From NCBI GenBank assembly GCA_012033055.1, contig JAAUPR010000017.1:7945-51365 (forward strand): DNA of 43,421 nucleotides, read 5' to 3'. The notes beneath the pieces are model-generated. The model was not told the DNA's origin, did not search any database, and was given only the letters and a program-made list of their open reading frames with translations. This DNA is from Limnothrix sp. RL_2_0 (GTDB taxonomy: Bacteria; Cyanobacteriota; Cyanobacteriia; Cyanobacteriales; MRBY01). Position 1 is the first letter of the stretch, and every line of letters begins with the position of its first letter. Positions 9,223 through 18,940 of this stretch are shown one piece after another. The position numbers and the translations under genes are program-made.

Positions 9223-10395
9223 CTAGGGGATTACCTCTGTGATCACTTGTTTTTGCCTTGTTCCGGATACTACCAAAGTATTCCGTGTCAGTTGTCCCAC
9301 CGCGCGATCGCCCTTTAACGTGAGACGAGGATCGCTTTGCTCATAGATCACATTACCTTGAGCTAAAACATCTTGGGTTTTGATATTCCAATCCACCTTA
9401 GCCGCCTGCAACGTAGACGGCGGATCTTCCCCAACACCCCGCACAGCTCCCAATAAATTGGCCTGTTGAGTCGTGATATTAAACGTCCCCTGATTACCCT
9501 GAAATTGCACTTTTTCCTTATTTTGGGTCACCTGAACCGATCCCTTGCCCGTAATCAAAGCCTTTTCGATATCCCACACCGCTTCATCACTAGCAAATTG
9601 TATTTCTGGCTCTAGGCTATTGAGCAAGACGCTGCCGGTCATCGTCACCAATTTTTCCAAGAGCTGCACTTCTGCTTTTTCCGCTTTGACATGGGTAGTG
9701 ATTTTTTCCTCGGTATATTGCTGAATTTCTAGCCCTGCTTCGGCCTTGATTAACTCTTCTTTGAGCTGCCAAAAAATAGTTGTGCCCTTGAGATGGAGTG
9801 GCGGCTCGACGGTAAACCCTTCGATGGAGTCATTCAATTCTAATTCTTGGGTATCAATTAAATACTGACCCCGATCCGATGCAAATTGACCATTAGGATA
9901 TTTCCCTTTGAGATCTGCATCAATTTTTAGTAAATAGTTGGCGGGTTGCCATTCGGCTTGACTCGCTTCTAGGACAGCGCCGTAACGGTTATCCGTCACC
10001 ACAATATTTTCCTGGAGGATGACGCGTTCGCCATCGTTAATAATGCGCCCTTTGTCGGCCTTGAGACTTAGAATGATTTCGCCGTCTTCGTAGAGGTTGC
10101 CAATAATGCCCGTGACGGTGGCAAGTTTACGATCTTGGCTGTAGATGGCTTCGTCTGTTTGGATCTTCCAGAGGATATTCCCCTCGGCATCAGACTGCTC
10201 TAGGATCGCATCCTCCACAATGAGGCGGTTTTCTTGGCTGGGTTGCGCGGTCTCTTCTTCGGGCTTGGGAGAAGATGCATTACGGCAACTGGGCAAGGTC
10301 AATAGACAGCTGCCCAAGAGAATTAGGGGGAATAGTATCCCCTGGGGCGATCGCCGCCGAGAATGTGAAGCTTTCATCCAGAGTGGCCATCCCAT
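9223..10395 (-). CDS. lptC: LptC-like lipopolysaccharide export protein (lipoprotein)
   Basis: LptC-like proteins sit at the inner membrane and pass lipopolysaccharide to the periplasmic bridge. The 390-residue protein has a signal segment (ILFPLILLGSCLLTLPSC). Two cysteines, Cys30 and Cys37, sit in lipobox-like settings. Beta-jellyroll repeats follow (ILWKIQTDEAIYSQDRKLA, RLTLKGDRAVGQLTRNTLVV). It is longer than the enterobacterial protein, as cyanobacterial versions usually are. The ATG at 10395 directly follows the TAG of the labA-like gene, implying coupled translation. An internal Met at residue 7 is an alternative start. Confidence 0.85.
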   Translation of the reverse strand: MGWPLWMKASHSRRRSPQGILFPLILLGSCLLTLPSCRNASSPKPEEETAQPSQENRLIVEDAILEQSDAEGNILWKIQTDEAIYSQDRKLATVTGIIGNLYEDGEIILSLKADKGRIINDGERVILQENIVVTDNRYGAVLEASQAEWQPANYLLKIDADLKGKYPNGQFASDRGQYLIDTQELELNDSIEGFTVEPPLHLKGTTIFWQLKEELIKAEAGLEIQQYTEEKITTHVKAEKAEVQLLEKLVTMTGSVLLNSLEPEIQFASDEAVWDIEKALITGKGSVQVTQNKEKVQFQGNQGTFNITTQQANLLGAVRGVGEDPPSTLQAAKVDWNIKTQDVLAQGNVIYEQSDPRLTLKGDRAVGQLTRNTLVVSGTRQKQVITEVIP

Positions 10396-11027
10396 CTATT
10401 CGTGACTGGGCATTTCAAGGGTATTACGACGATTACCATTACCTTGCCCTTCCGGAACCTTAGACTCGCCTGCCCCCTGATAGCCACGGTGTAACTTTTG
10501 GATATCCGTCTGAATTTGCTCTAGATCGATATAGCGATCCGCCACATTGATTAAACTATCGCTCGTCATGGCACGTAAACTCACAACTTCAACCCTTGCA
10601 CCGCGATAACTCACCGCATCCACCGCATAGGCTAAGTCACCATCCCCACTAACCAGAATTGCGGTGTCATAGGAGCCAACTAAGGCCATCATATCCACAG
10701 CAATTTCGACATCAAGATTAGCCTTCTTAGAACCATCGGGCAGCTGAACCAAGTCCTTGGCAATTACGCGATAGCCATTACGGCGCATCCACAATAAAAA
10801 ACCCTGTTGCTTTTCGTTTGTTCTATCGACACCGGTGTAAAAAACGAGCGTAGTAGACGAGAGCCGCCTGTTAAACGGTAAAGAAGTTTGCTGTAGTCGA
10901 TCTCGATGCCTAGCTGTAGCGCTGCATAAAATAAATTAGAGCCATCGATAAAGATCGCTACACGACCTCGATTTTCCAGTACCTGTTCAGGGGAGAAAAC
11001 CGGATCGCTACCGAAGTGATCCAGCAT
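10396..11027 (-). pseudogene. LabA-like NYN-domain protein, frame broken in an A6 run
   Basis: The N-terminal frame has GRVAIFIDGSNLFYAALQLG and RLTGGSRLLRSFF. The C-terminal frame has WMRRNGYRVIAKDLVQLPDG, DVEIAVDMM, LVSGDGDLAYAVDAV and SLINVADRYIDL. Together they form the NYN (PIN-like) domain of the LabA family, which carries conserved Asp residues. The frames meet at the A run 10839-10844. One more A restores RSFFYTGVDRTNEKQQGFLL and gives a 210-residue protein, normal for the family. In Synechococcus elongatus, LabA affects the amplitude of circadian output. The intact frame would abut lptC. Sequence error is more likely than decay. Confidence 0.88.
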
Positions 11028-11186
11028 TTTTGTTATGCCTCTTGCAAAATGTATTTAAAAATGTATTAAAAACAGAAATTTATAGAATGTTTTTATAAAA
11101 AAAGGGTTTTGCCCTGTATATAAGCTTACTGAGAAAATCGAAACTTCGTCAAAGTTTTTATCATTCCCTTAAGTTAGCTACAGTTT

Positions 11187-12779
11187 TTATGATTGTTCTT
11201 CTGGTGACTCGAGACGTACGAAAATGGGTTCTGGCTTCGGCAGGGTTCGTTCAGGCCAGTTGATCCCCCAGCGGCTATGGACTTCAAATGGGGCGATCGC
11301 CTGCAATGCTGCGATGTGATTAAAGTCTCCAGAAAAACCCAGTTGTAAGTAAATCTTATTGCTGAGATTAGGAATAATGGGCGAGAGGAGATAGGCAGCG
11401 AGCCGTACTGATTCGAGGATCGAAAAGAGAATGACTTCTACTTCGGCCTGTTCACCCGCTTTAAAAAGTTTCCATGGCGCACTGTCATCAATGTATTTAT
11501 TGCTCGATTGGACTAATTCCATGATCTGGCTACAAGCCTTCGTGAAATTCAAGGCATCATAGGCTTCTATTGTGCGATCGCCTAAAGTGATCCCCAAGGT
11601 TTTAAGGGGGTGATCTGGGGGAATTGTTGCTAAATCGAAGGCCGGAATTTCACTTTTACAATACTTTTTCAGCATGCCCAAAGTTCGATTCAGGAGGTTG
11701 CCCAGATCATTCGCCAGATCCGCATTCACCACATTGACAAAGCGCGTTTCGTTGAAATCCCCATCCTTGCCCAGCTCAATTTCCTTCAGGAAGTAATAGC
11801 GTAAGGCATCGGAACCATATTGCTCTACCAGCGCAAAGGGATCGATGGTATTCCCCAAGCTTTTACCCATTTTGAGACCATTTTTCGTGAGGAAGCCATG
11901 GCCGAACACACCGCCGGGGAGGGGCAATTCTGCGGACATCAACATCGCAGGCCAATACACCGCATGGAATCGCAGGATATCTTTGCCAATCAAATGTAAA
12001 TTAATCGGCCAAAACTTTTTCAGGGCATTGTCGAGATCAACTTCGTCGTCGGCTTCAAGGAGAGCGGTGACATACCCAAGCAATGCATCAAACCAGACGT
12101 AGATTGTGTGGTTGTCATCCGTCGGCACGGGGAATCCCCAGTCGAGATTGACGCGGGAGATGGAAAAATCTTGTAGGCCTTGCTGTACAAAATTGATGAC
12201 TTCGTTGCGGCGGCTGGTGGGCTGGATGAAATCTGGGCGATCGCCGTACAAAGCTTCGAGTTGGGCTTGATATTTAGATAAGCGGAAAAAATAATTTTCT
12301 TCGTCGCGCCATTCGGCTTTTTTGTTGGTGTGGATCGTGCAGTGATGATCTTCGAGTAGGTCTTTTTCTTCTTTGAATTCTTCGCAGGCAACGCAATACC
12401 ACCCCTGTTGTTGGGCGAGGTAAATGTCGTCTTTTTCCCACACTTTTTTAAAAAATGCTTCGACAATTTTCGCGTGATTCGGCGCGGTGGTGCGACTAAA
12501 CCGATCATACTGAATATTAAATTTGTCCCAGAGATCCTTAAAGCTACCGATAATCTGGTCGCAGTGAGCTTGGGGATCAACTCCGGCGGCCTCGGCGGTG
12601 CGTTGGATTTTTTGACCATGTTCGTCTGTACCCGTGATCAGTAAAACTTCTTCTCCCCGGAGGCGATGGAACCGGGCGATCGCATCGGCAACCATGGTGG
12701 TGTATGCGCTACCGATATGGGGTACGTCGTTAACGTAATACAGGGGGGTGGTCAGGGCAAAACGGACGGGAGAAGTCAT
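11187..12779 (-). CDS. metG: Methionyl-tRNA synthetase
   Basis: MetG charges initiator and elongator tRNA-Met. The 530-residue protein has the class I HIGH-type motif HIGS at residues 21-24 and the KMSKS-type motif KMGKS at 303-307. Zinc-type ligands are Cys129, Cys132 and Cys147, with His150 nearby. The core IYVWFDALLGYVTAL and WPINLHLIGKDILRFHAVYW match the family. There is no C-terminal tRNA-binding extension (EMAP type), so this is the short form. The labA-like gene lies about 160 bases downstream on the same strand. Confidence 0.97.
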   Translation of the reverse strand: MTSPVRFALTTPLYYVNDVPHIGSAYTTMVADAIARFHRLRGEEVLLITGTDEHGQKIQRTAEAAGVDPQAHCDQIIGSFKDLWDKFNIQYDRFSRTTAPNHAKIVEAFFKKVWEKDDIYLAQQQGWYCVACEEFKEEKDLLEDHHCTIHTNKKAEWRDEENYFFRLSKYQAQLEALYGDRPDFIQPTSRRNEVINFVQQGLQDFSISRVNLDWGFPVPTDDNHTIYVWFDALLGYVTALLEADDEVDLDNALKKFWPINLHLIGKDILRFHAVYWPAMLMSAELPLPGGVFGHGFLTKNGLKMGKSLGNTIDPFALVEQYGSDALRYYFLKEIELGKDGDFNETRFVNVVNADLANDLGNLLNRTLGMLKKYCKSEIPAFDLATIPPDHPLKTLGITLGDRTIEAYDALNFTKACSQIMELVQSSNKYIDDSAPWKLFKAGEQAEVEVILFSILESVRLAAYLLSPIIPNLSNKIYLQLGFSGDFNHIAALQAIAPFEVHSRWGINWPERTLPKPEPIFVRLESPEEQS

Positions 12780-13041
12780 AAAAAAAGGCGATCGCCGAGG
12801 GCAGAATAAACAAAAATACGAACAAAGCTACTCTCAAAATTTCTGGGGATAGCCTGCATGTCCGCCTTATTTTACAAGGATTGTCGCTGCTATTGCCGCT
12901 TGAGCAAGAATGAATTGTTCGTCTGGGGAACTGTGATTTCTTGGGATGGGTTAGGGTCAGGATCAGGAGCGGGTGATGGGCGATCGCCGACTACCACGAT
13001 CAAATGTCATTATTCCCGCAGACAACCTTATGACTCATAAT

Positions 13042-13527
13042 TTAGGGAGAAACCTGCCGATAAACGTAGCGCACCAACCAAGTTGCCAAGAAGCCAAGCA
13101 AGCAATAAATAATGATGGCGATGACCAAGTTCACATCAAAAATATTTTGCCCAATAGTAGCGCTCGTGTTTGCGGTGGGACTGATAAACAACGTCGAAAA
13201 AGGTGAGACAAAAGGTTCTGACAGATTATAAATAAAGCGTGCAAACATGTTGTCGGGGTTGGCACCAGTGAGGCGTAGGAAAAATCGAATCAGCAACAAC
13301 GTTTCCAGCATACCCACCAGAAAATAAATACTATTTTCAATGCGGTCGAATAGCCTTTTCTGTTGAGCCATAGCAATCTTTTTTTGCTCCCGACTGAGCC
13401 TCGCAGCTTCTTTTGCCTGTACCTGTGCATTGTCCGGGACGGAAGCATTCGTATAGTCGCGATTAGGGCGGGTGGAATCGGATGGGGGCTGGGGTTCAGA
13501 GGAATTGTTCGGGTATTGCTGACTCAT
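13042..13527 (-). CDS. YggT family membrane protein
   Basis: This 161-residue protein has a polar, proline-rich N-terminal 45 residues and then a charged segment. Two membrane helices follow, at about 65-87 (YFLVGMLETLLLIRFFLRL) and 132-153 (VNLVIAIIIYCLLGFLATWL). The motif LLLIRFFLRLTGANPDNMF with FIYNLSEPFVSPFSTLF is the YggT signature. Cyanobacterial and chloroplast relatives are linked to membrane organisation and cytochrome biogenesis, but the role here is inferred only from family. The stretches on both sides (about 260 bases each) hold no further gene I can support. Confidence 0.85.
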   Translation of the reverse strand: MSQQYPNNSSEPQPPSDSTRPNRDYTNASVPDNAQVQAKEAARLSREQKKIAMAQQKRLFDRIENSIYFLVGMLETLLLIRFFLRLTGANPDNMFARFIYNLSEPFVSPFSTLFISPTANTSATIGQNIFDVNLVIAIIIYCLLGFLATWLVRYVYRQVSP

Positions 13528-13791
13528 CGAAAAAATATCCTTTGCTATGGGACAGGTGATTTTTGTATGTCAAGATTTTATGGCAGTAGCCAAACTGGCG
13601 AAACTACCCCTGTACTGAGATTACAACCGCTTAGCTCTCTACTATTGGATGGACTCTAGGACTGCAATGACCAGCTAATTTGATGGAAATCTGGACAACA
13701 GTCCAACTGCTATTCTCAAATATTTAATGCCCTTGTCTCGCCGTAAATTGCTGATTAATTCTAGGGGGTTGGGCGATGGGGCGATCGCCGC

Positions 13792-14310
13792 CTAGGCTTT
13801 TTTCCCAGCAGACTTCAAATATTCCGTATTCACCCCAGACTCCCTTACCAGAGCCAATTTCCCGGTGCGAGCCACTTCCATAATCCCGAATTTCTCAAGC
13901 ATTTGCAGAATGGCCACCATTTTGCCGGGATCCCCAACCACTTGCACTGTGACACTCTTTTCAGAAATATCGACAATACGCGCCCGGAATACTTGCACTA
14001 ACTGCATCACTTCCGAACGGTGGTTGGCCTCGGCTTTCACTTTTACGAGCATCAGTTCCCGCTCGACACAGGGCTTTACCGTTACATCATCTACTTTGCG
14101 GACATGGATCAATTTATTGAGCTGGGCTGAGACCTGTTCAATTTCTTTTTCGTCACAGGGGACAACCATGGTGACGCGAGAGATGCCTTCCTTTTCTGCG
14201 GGGCCGACGGCAAGGCTCTCAATATTAAAACCACGACGGGCAAATAGTCCGGCAATACGGGTCAAAACCCCGGCTTCATCTTCAACAAGGACGGAAAGGG
14301 TATGCTTCAT
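13792..14310 (-). CDS. ilvN: Acetolactate synthase small (regulatory) subunit
   Basis: This subunit activates acetolactate synthase and carries valine feedback control in branched-chain amino acid synthesis. The chosen start ([20 protein letters not shown]) is where family similarity begins; a longer frame upstream adds 26 poorly conserved residues. The ACT domain covers residues 1-75 ([20 protein letters not shown]). The C-terminal domain holds [29 protein letters not shown] and [20 protein letters not shown]. At 172 residues it is full length. The catalytic subunit gene is not in the window. It follows the hydrolase gene by 58 bases on the same strand. Confidence 0.95.
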   Translation of the reverse strand: MKHTLSVLVEDEAGVLTRIAGLFARRGFNIESLAVGPAEKEGISRVTMVVPCDEKEIEQVSAQLNKLIHVRKVDDVTVKPCVERELMLVKVKAEANHRSEVMQLVQVFRARIVDISEKSVTVQVVGDPGKMVAILQMLEKFGIMEVARTGKLALVRESGVNTEYLKSAGKKA

Positions 14311-14368
14311 CATGGGCTGGGTCTGGGCAATGGGGCTGGGCTGCGAACAAATGCAGACAGATATCTTA

Positions 14369-15298
14369 CTACAGCTCGCTGATACCACCTAACCATTCGG
14401 AAAACATTTGCAACACTGTTTCTGGGGCTTCGTCGTGGGGGCAATGGCCGAGGTTCGGTAAAAGTTTGAGCTGGATTTTGGGGTTGAGTTGGGCAAGTTT
14501 GGGGGCGATCGCCACCGGGACAAAGCGGTCTTGTTCTCCCCACAGAATCAAAATGGGGCAGATAATCTCCGGCAAAATAACGGCCATCGCTGGGCAAAAA
14601 TCCGGCTGACTAACCCGACGACTGAGGGCAATAAACGCTTCGACAGCGCCAGTATCAGCAGTGGGAGCCGCAATCACCTCTAGCAATTCTTCGGGAATAT
14701 CGATAAAAGACGGGTAAGCCAGTTTGAGCCAATTACGCAGCACCCCACGACGGCGCAAAAACTGGAACAATCGCTTCAGGAGCCAAGGTTGCAATGCCAT
14801 CCGTTCCACCCGCGTCACAATGGGGAGAAGGGGTTTTGGCAACATCTCCTGTCGTTGGGCGACATCCGGCACACTCAGTAGGGCGATCGCCGCCACCTGC
14901 TCAGGATAATGATGGGCTGTCATCGCACAGACCAAAGACCCAATGGAATTCCCCATTAAAATCGCTGGACAGCGCACCACCGTCGTTAAAAAGTAATGTA
15001 ACTGCTTTGCCCACAGAGGCACACCAAAATTTGCAGCAATCTTGCGCGATCCCCCAAACCCCAACAGATCAATCGCATACACCGGGCGATCGCCCACCAC
15101 GAGGGGAATAAAATCCCGCCAATGCTCAATCGAAGCCCCAAACCCATGCACCAAGACTAACGGTGCAATACTGGCATTCTTTAGGGACGGCGATCGCCAA
15201 AAACTATACCGAATCTGTAGCCCCTGCCAAACCAGACTCCGCTGATGCCCCAGACGCTCCTGCCAACATCCCATCGACCCATCCATGAACCCCTCCAT
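14369..15298 (-). CDS. Alpha/beta-fold hydrolase
   Basis: This 309-residue protein has the oxyanion-hole motif HGFGAS at residues 51-56 and the nucleophile elbow GNSIGS with Ser118. Asp257 (WGEQDRFVP) and His285 ([11 protein letters not shown]) complete a catalytic triad. It resembles the cyanobacterial and plastid hydrolase group that includes pheophytinase-like enzymes. The substrate cannot be decided. No signal peptide is seen, so it is cytoplasmic. Met5 and Met9 are alternative starts. It is divergent from infC and precedes ilvN. Confidence 0.88.
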   Translation of the reverse strand: MEGFMDGSMGCWQERLGHQRSLVWQGLQIRYSFWRSPSLKNASIAPLVLVHGFGASIEHWRDFIPLVVGDRPVYAIDLLGFGGSRKIAANFGVPLWAKQLHYFLTTVVRCPAILMGNSIGSLVCAMTAHHYPEQVAAIALLSVPDVAQRQEMLPKPLLPIVTRVERMALQPWLLKRLFQFLRRRGVLRNWLKLAYPSFIDIPEELLEVIAAPTADTGAVEAFIALSRRVSQPDFCPAMAVILPEIICPILILWGEQDRFVPVAIAPKLAQLNPKIQLKLLPNLGHCPHDEAPETVLQMFSEWLGGISEL

Positions 15299-15509
15299 AA
15301 CAACCCCACCCCAAATTCATTAATCTTCACACAAAAACACCATCCCACCGCCCATCCCTTCCCCACGAAAAAGCCCTACAAAGTCAATAAAAATTACACC
15401 CTCCGTAACGAAAACGCACAGAATGAGTAAAATGGGAATAGTTATCGAACTCTAACGAAATTCGACATTCCACCTATAGAAAATAGTAACAACATTCAAT
15501 GCATAGCCT

Positions 15510-16046
15510 GTGAAAGATAGAAGACGCGTAAAACGCGACCTCCCGAAAATCAACGAAAGAATTCGCTTCCCAACGATTCGTGTCATCGGGGTCGAAAGTG
15601 AACAGCTAGGCATCATGACCCCTGCCGAAGCCCTTGCCGTCGCCGAAGAAGAAGAACTGGATCTCGTGCTAGTGAGTGAGAGCGCCAAACCTCCCGTCTG
15701 TCGCATCATGGACTACGGGAAATACAAGTTTGAACAAGAAAAGCGTGCTCGCGAAGCCAAGAAAAAACAACATAACGCCGACCTTAAAGAGGTCAAAATG
15801 CGTTACAAAATTGAGGAGCACGACTACCAAGTCCGGGTGAACAATGCCTTACGCTTCCTCAAAGCTGGTGACAAAGTGAAAGCCACCATCACCTTTCGAG
15901 GGAGAGAAATTCAGCACTCCAACCTCGCCTACAAACTTCTAGATCGCATGGCAACTGATTTAGGAGAAGTGGGAGAAGTCCAACAGCGCCCGAAGCGTGA
16001 AGGCCGGAACATGATGATGATTTTAGCGCCGAAAAAAGCCATGTAG
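15510..16046 (+). CDS. infC: Translation initiation factor IF-3
   Basis: IF-3 binds the 30S subunit and checks start-codon pairing. The 178-residue protein has the N-terminal domain ([40 protein letters not shown]), a lysine-rich linker ([15 protein letters not shown]) and the C-terminal domain ([35 protein letters not shown]). Translation must begin at the GTG at 15510, because an in-frame TAG lies six bases upstream. No strong Shine-Dalgarno sequence is visible. A non-ATG start is common for infC genes, whose product controls its own translation in other bacteria. Confidence 0.97.
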   Translation: MKDRRRVKRDLPKINERIRFPTIRVIGVESEQLGIMTPAEALAVAEEEELDLVLVSESAKPPVCRIMDYGKYKFEQEKRAREAKKKQHNADLKEVKMRYKIEEHDYQVRVNNALRFLKAGDKVKATITFRGREIQHSNLAYKLLDRMATDLGEVGEVQQRPKREGRNMMMILAPKKAM

Positions 16047-16208
16047 ACCTTGCTTATACGAGGGTTGGGGGCGAGAGGAAGATTCATCCATTGTTCTTTT
16101 TTATATCGTCCCCCTATTAGTTTTGTTTCCATTGTGTGAGTGCAGATATATTTAAGGGAAAGCACTGGATTTTGTAGCATCCCAGCGTCATAATTTTGCT
16201 ATTTGTTA

Positions 16209-16258
16209 TGTCACGAACCGAGGCCCTTGTCTTTCAGCACAGTCGGTTCACGATGACA
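16209..16258. repeat. Imperfect inverted repeat upstream of the PP2C gene
   Basis: GAACCGA (16215-16221) pairs with TCGGTTC (16243-16249). The outer TGTCA (16209-16213) pairs with TGACA (16254-16258) with a short bulge on one side. There is no T-tract, so it is not a typical terminator. It lies about 70 bases before the PP2C start and could be a structured leader or a protein-binding site. Confidence 0.45.
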
Positions 16259-16328
16259 CTGTGATGCCATAAATGTAAGTTAAGCTTTTTACGTCACCTC
16301 AAACCCGCCTGAGACGGATATCATTCCA

Positions 16329-18248
16329 ATGATCGCTTGCCCTGAGTGTCACCAATCGAATCCCGCAGACAATCGCTTCTGTCAGTATTGCGGTTTTTCT
16401 CTGCTTATAGCTTGTCCCCACTGTGATACCGAGGTGAGTCTACAGGAAAAGCAGTGTAGTGCCTGTGGTGGCTGGCTGACACCGACTTTGCTGGCCCTAG
16501 TTTTAGATGGGGATGCGGAAAGTTTTGTCGGTGCTGAATATTTGGATACTCAGGAACGGTATCTGCTATCGCCCCAACCGGAGCAGAAAGAACAGATTTT
16601 AGTGGGTCTAGGGGTACTTGATAAGTTGCCCGATGAGCTGTCCTACTTGGAACAGGTATTAGAACAGGAGGCAGAAAGTTTACAGAAACTGGCCGCGACG
16701 GATAAGGAGGGTTTGGCTAATCCGATGTTGTGGTTGCAGATGGGCCTTCCGGCGATCGCCCGCCATTATTTAAGTTTACAGGATACTTCTGATGGCTTTC
16801 CCCTGCTGCAAGACGCTTGGATGAGCGCAGATCATCAGATTATTGTTTTAGAAAATCGTACCCATCTAACCCACTTAACTGAATACCTCGAAGGTCAGCC
16901 TTCCGTTTATGAACAGGTTTTACAGTGGATGTTTCAGATGGCAAAGATGTGGCGCGAATTAGCTCCTATCCATTGTTGTCAAACTTTGCTGCGACTAGAT
17001 AATTTATATATTGACGAAGACGATAATATTGTCGTCCAAAAGTTAATCGAGGATGATCCGGAGCGCACCTCTGCCCTTTCTGAACTCACAAGTTTGTGGC
17101 AAATTCTGTTTGAATTGATTGGCCAAGAAGAGTATGGAACTCTGAATAGTATCCTCGACCAAACAAAATCCCAAGCAATAACTACGGCTTCGGCTCTGTT
17201 GCAGGCTCTCAAAGGATTGGCGGGAGACACGGATGCTACTACAATCATTCACCCCCCTGAACTGACTATTCCAGAGGTGGATGATTGGGAAAATCGACCT
17301 GAATTTCAAGATGATGATCCAGAGGAGTCGGTGGTCGATGATGATGCGACGACCCAAAGTTTAGACAGCCTTAAATATTCCAGCGAAGTGGATGAATTGC
17401 CGACGGTCGTTTTGCCGATGCACCTGCTTAATCTTGAAGATGCGGGACTGAGTGATATTGGCACTCAGCGGGATCATAACGAAGACTATTTTGGGATTCG
17501 CACCTATGTAGAAAAGCAGGAAAACCTTCTAGGGAAGCAGCTCCAAGGCCGGGGTTTGTATATTGTGTGTGATGGGATGGGCGGTCATGCGGCGGGGGAA
17601 GTGGCGAGTGCGCTTTCGGTGGAGACTCTTCAAACTTATTTCAAGAAGCATTGGCAGGATAGTTTACCTGATGAGGACACGATCAAGGAGGCCATCTGGA
17701 AGACAAATCAGACGGTCTATGACATCAATCTCAAAAATGCTCGGTCGGGTAGTGGTCGTATGGGGACAACTTTGGTGATGGTCTTGGTGCAGAATAACCG
17801 GGCGGCGATCGCCCATGTGGGGGACAGTCGTATTTATCGCATTAGCCGGAAGTGGAATCTCGAACAGCTCACGGTGGATCATGAGGTGGGTCAGCGGGAA
17901 ATCCAGAAAGGGGTGGAGCCGGAAATTGCCTATGCCCGTCCTGATGCCTATCAATTGACCCAGGCGATCGGCCCCCGAGATAATAATTTTGTCATTCCTG
18001 ATGTTACCTATATCGACATTAACGAAGACAGTTTATTTTTACTTTGCTCCGATGGCCTCTCAGATAATGAACTGCTCGAACAGTCTTGGGAAAAATGTTT
18101 ACTGCCACTGCTCAGTTCTAGAGCAAACCTTGATGAAGGGGTGAAGGAACTGATCGAATTGGCAAATGAGCACAATGGCCACGACAATATTACGGCGGTG
18201 TTGGTACGGGTTAAGGTGCGTCCGAATTTGGGTATCGAAATAGTCTAA
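16329..18248 (+). CDS. PP2C-type Ser/Thr phosphatase with double zinc ribbon and kinase-like region
   Basis: This 639-residue protein has three parts. Residues 1-50 form a double zinc ribbon with Cys4, 7, 18, 21, 29, 32, 43 and 46. Residues of about 140-300 resemble a degenerate kinase-type fold (LLRLDNLYIDEDDNIVVQKL in place of a catalytic loop) with no catalytic Asp/DFG pattern I can confirm. From about 375 there is a complete PP2C domain: GTQRDHNEDYFG, CDGMGGHAAGE, GTTLVMVLV, HVGDSRIYR, LCSDGLSD and HDNITAVLV. It should remove phosphate from Ser/Thr of signalling proteins in the cytoplasm. Its stop overlaps the next start as TAATG. The kinase-like reading is inference. Confidence 0.9.
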   Translation: MIACPECHQSNPADNRFCQYCGFSLLIACPHCDTEVSLQEKQCSACGGWLTPTLLALVLDGDAESFVGAEYLDTQERYLLSPQPEQKEQILVGLGVLDKLPDELSYLEQVLEQEAESLQKLAATDKEGLANPMLWLQMGLPAIARHYLSLQDTSDGFPLLQDAWMSADHQIIVLENRTHLTHLTEYLEGQPSVYEQVLQWMFQMAKMWRELAPIHCCQTLLRLDNLYIDEDDNIVVQKLIEDDPERTSALSELTSLWQILFELIGQEEYGTLNSILDQTKSQAITTASALLQALKGLAGDTDATTIIHPPELTIPEVDDWENRPEFQDDDPEESVVDDDATTQSLDSLKYSSEVDELPTVVLPMHLLNLEDAGLSDIGTQRDHNEDYFGIRTYVEKQENLLGKQLQGRGLYIVCDGMGGHAAGEVASALSVETLQTYFKKHWQDSLPDEDTIKEAIWKTNQTVYDINLKNARSGSGRMGTTLVMVLVQNNRAAIAHVGDSRIYRISRKWNLEQLTVDHEVGQREIQKGVEPEIAYARPDAYQLTQAIGPRDNNFVIPDVTYIDINEDSLFLLCSDGLSDNELLEQSWEKCLLPLLSSRANLDEGVKELIELANEHNGHDNITAVLVRVKVRPNLGIEIV

Positions 18249-18937
18249 TGGGGCTTAGTGTAATTATCCCTGTGTTGAACGAGGCGCAGGGGATTGGCAC
18301 TTGTTTAGAGGCTTTGTTGCCGTGGGGCGATCGCCTAGAAATTATTGTTGTAGATGGTGGAAGCCAAGACGGGACTGTTGATGAAGTGCGTCGCTTTCCT
18401 GTGCAACTATTGTCAGCTCCGGCGGGACGGGGTATGCAGATGAACCATGGAGCGGCGATCGCCACCGGAGATTATCTACTTTTTTTGCATAGCGATACCC
18501 AACTGCCCCCTACTTTTATCGATGACATCACCGCAATTCTGAGTCAAGAGCAAGTTATTGCCGGTGCTTTCCCACTAAAAATTGATGATCCAAAGATCAG
18601 TTTGCGCTGGATTGAAGCCCTTGTACAATGGCGATCGCAGCTATTTTCCCTACCCTACGGTGATCAAGCGATTTTTTTAAGAAAGCAAGATTTTCAGCAA
18701 TTGGGGGGCTACCAACCCTTACCGATTATGGAAGACTACGAACTCATGCAGCGTTTGAAAACCCACGGCAAAATCGTCCTTGCAACCCACCCCGTCACCA
18801 CCTCATCCCGTCGCTGGCAAAAACTCGGCGTTTGGCGTACCACTTGGATTAATCAACTCATGATTATCGGCTACCACCTAAACATTGACCCCCATACCCT
18901 CCGGGCTTGGTATCGTCAGCAAGCATCACCCAACTAA
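18248..18937 (+). CDS. Family 2 glycosyltransferase (TIGR04283 type)
   Basis: This 229-residue GT-A enzyme opens MGLSVIIPVLNEAQGIGTC. It has VDGGSQDGT, the segment SAPAGRGMQMNHGA and the DxD-type motif LHSDTQLPP. It also has IAGAFPLKI, YGDQAIFLRKQDFQQLGGY and MEDYELMQRL. The signature fits the TIGR04283 group named for arsenosugar synthesis and also found beside radical-SAM/selenodomain genes. None of those partners is in this window, so the substrate is unknown. Its ATG overlaps the stop of the PP2C gene (TAATG), implying coupled translation. Only 3 bases separate its stop from the convergent gene. Confidence 0.88.
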   Translation: MGLSVIIPVLNEAQGIGTCLEALLPWGDRLEIIVVDGGSQDGTVDEVRRFPVQLLSAPAGRGMQMNHGAAIATGDYLLFLHSDTQLPPTFIDDITAILSQEQVIAGAFPLKIDDPKISLRWIEALVQWRSQLFSLPYGDQAIFLRKQDFQQLGGYQPLPIMEDYELMQRLKTHGKIVLATHPVTTSSRRWQKLGVWRTTWINQLMIIGYHLNIDPHTLRAWYRQQASPN

Positions 18938-18940
18938 AAC

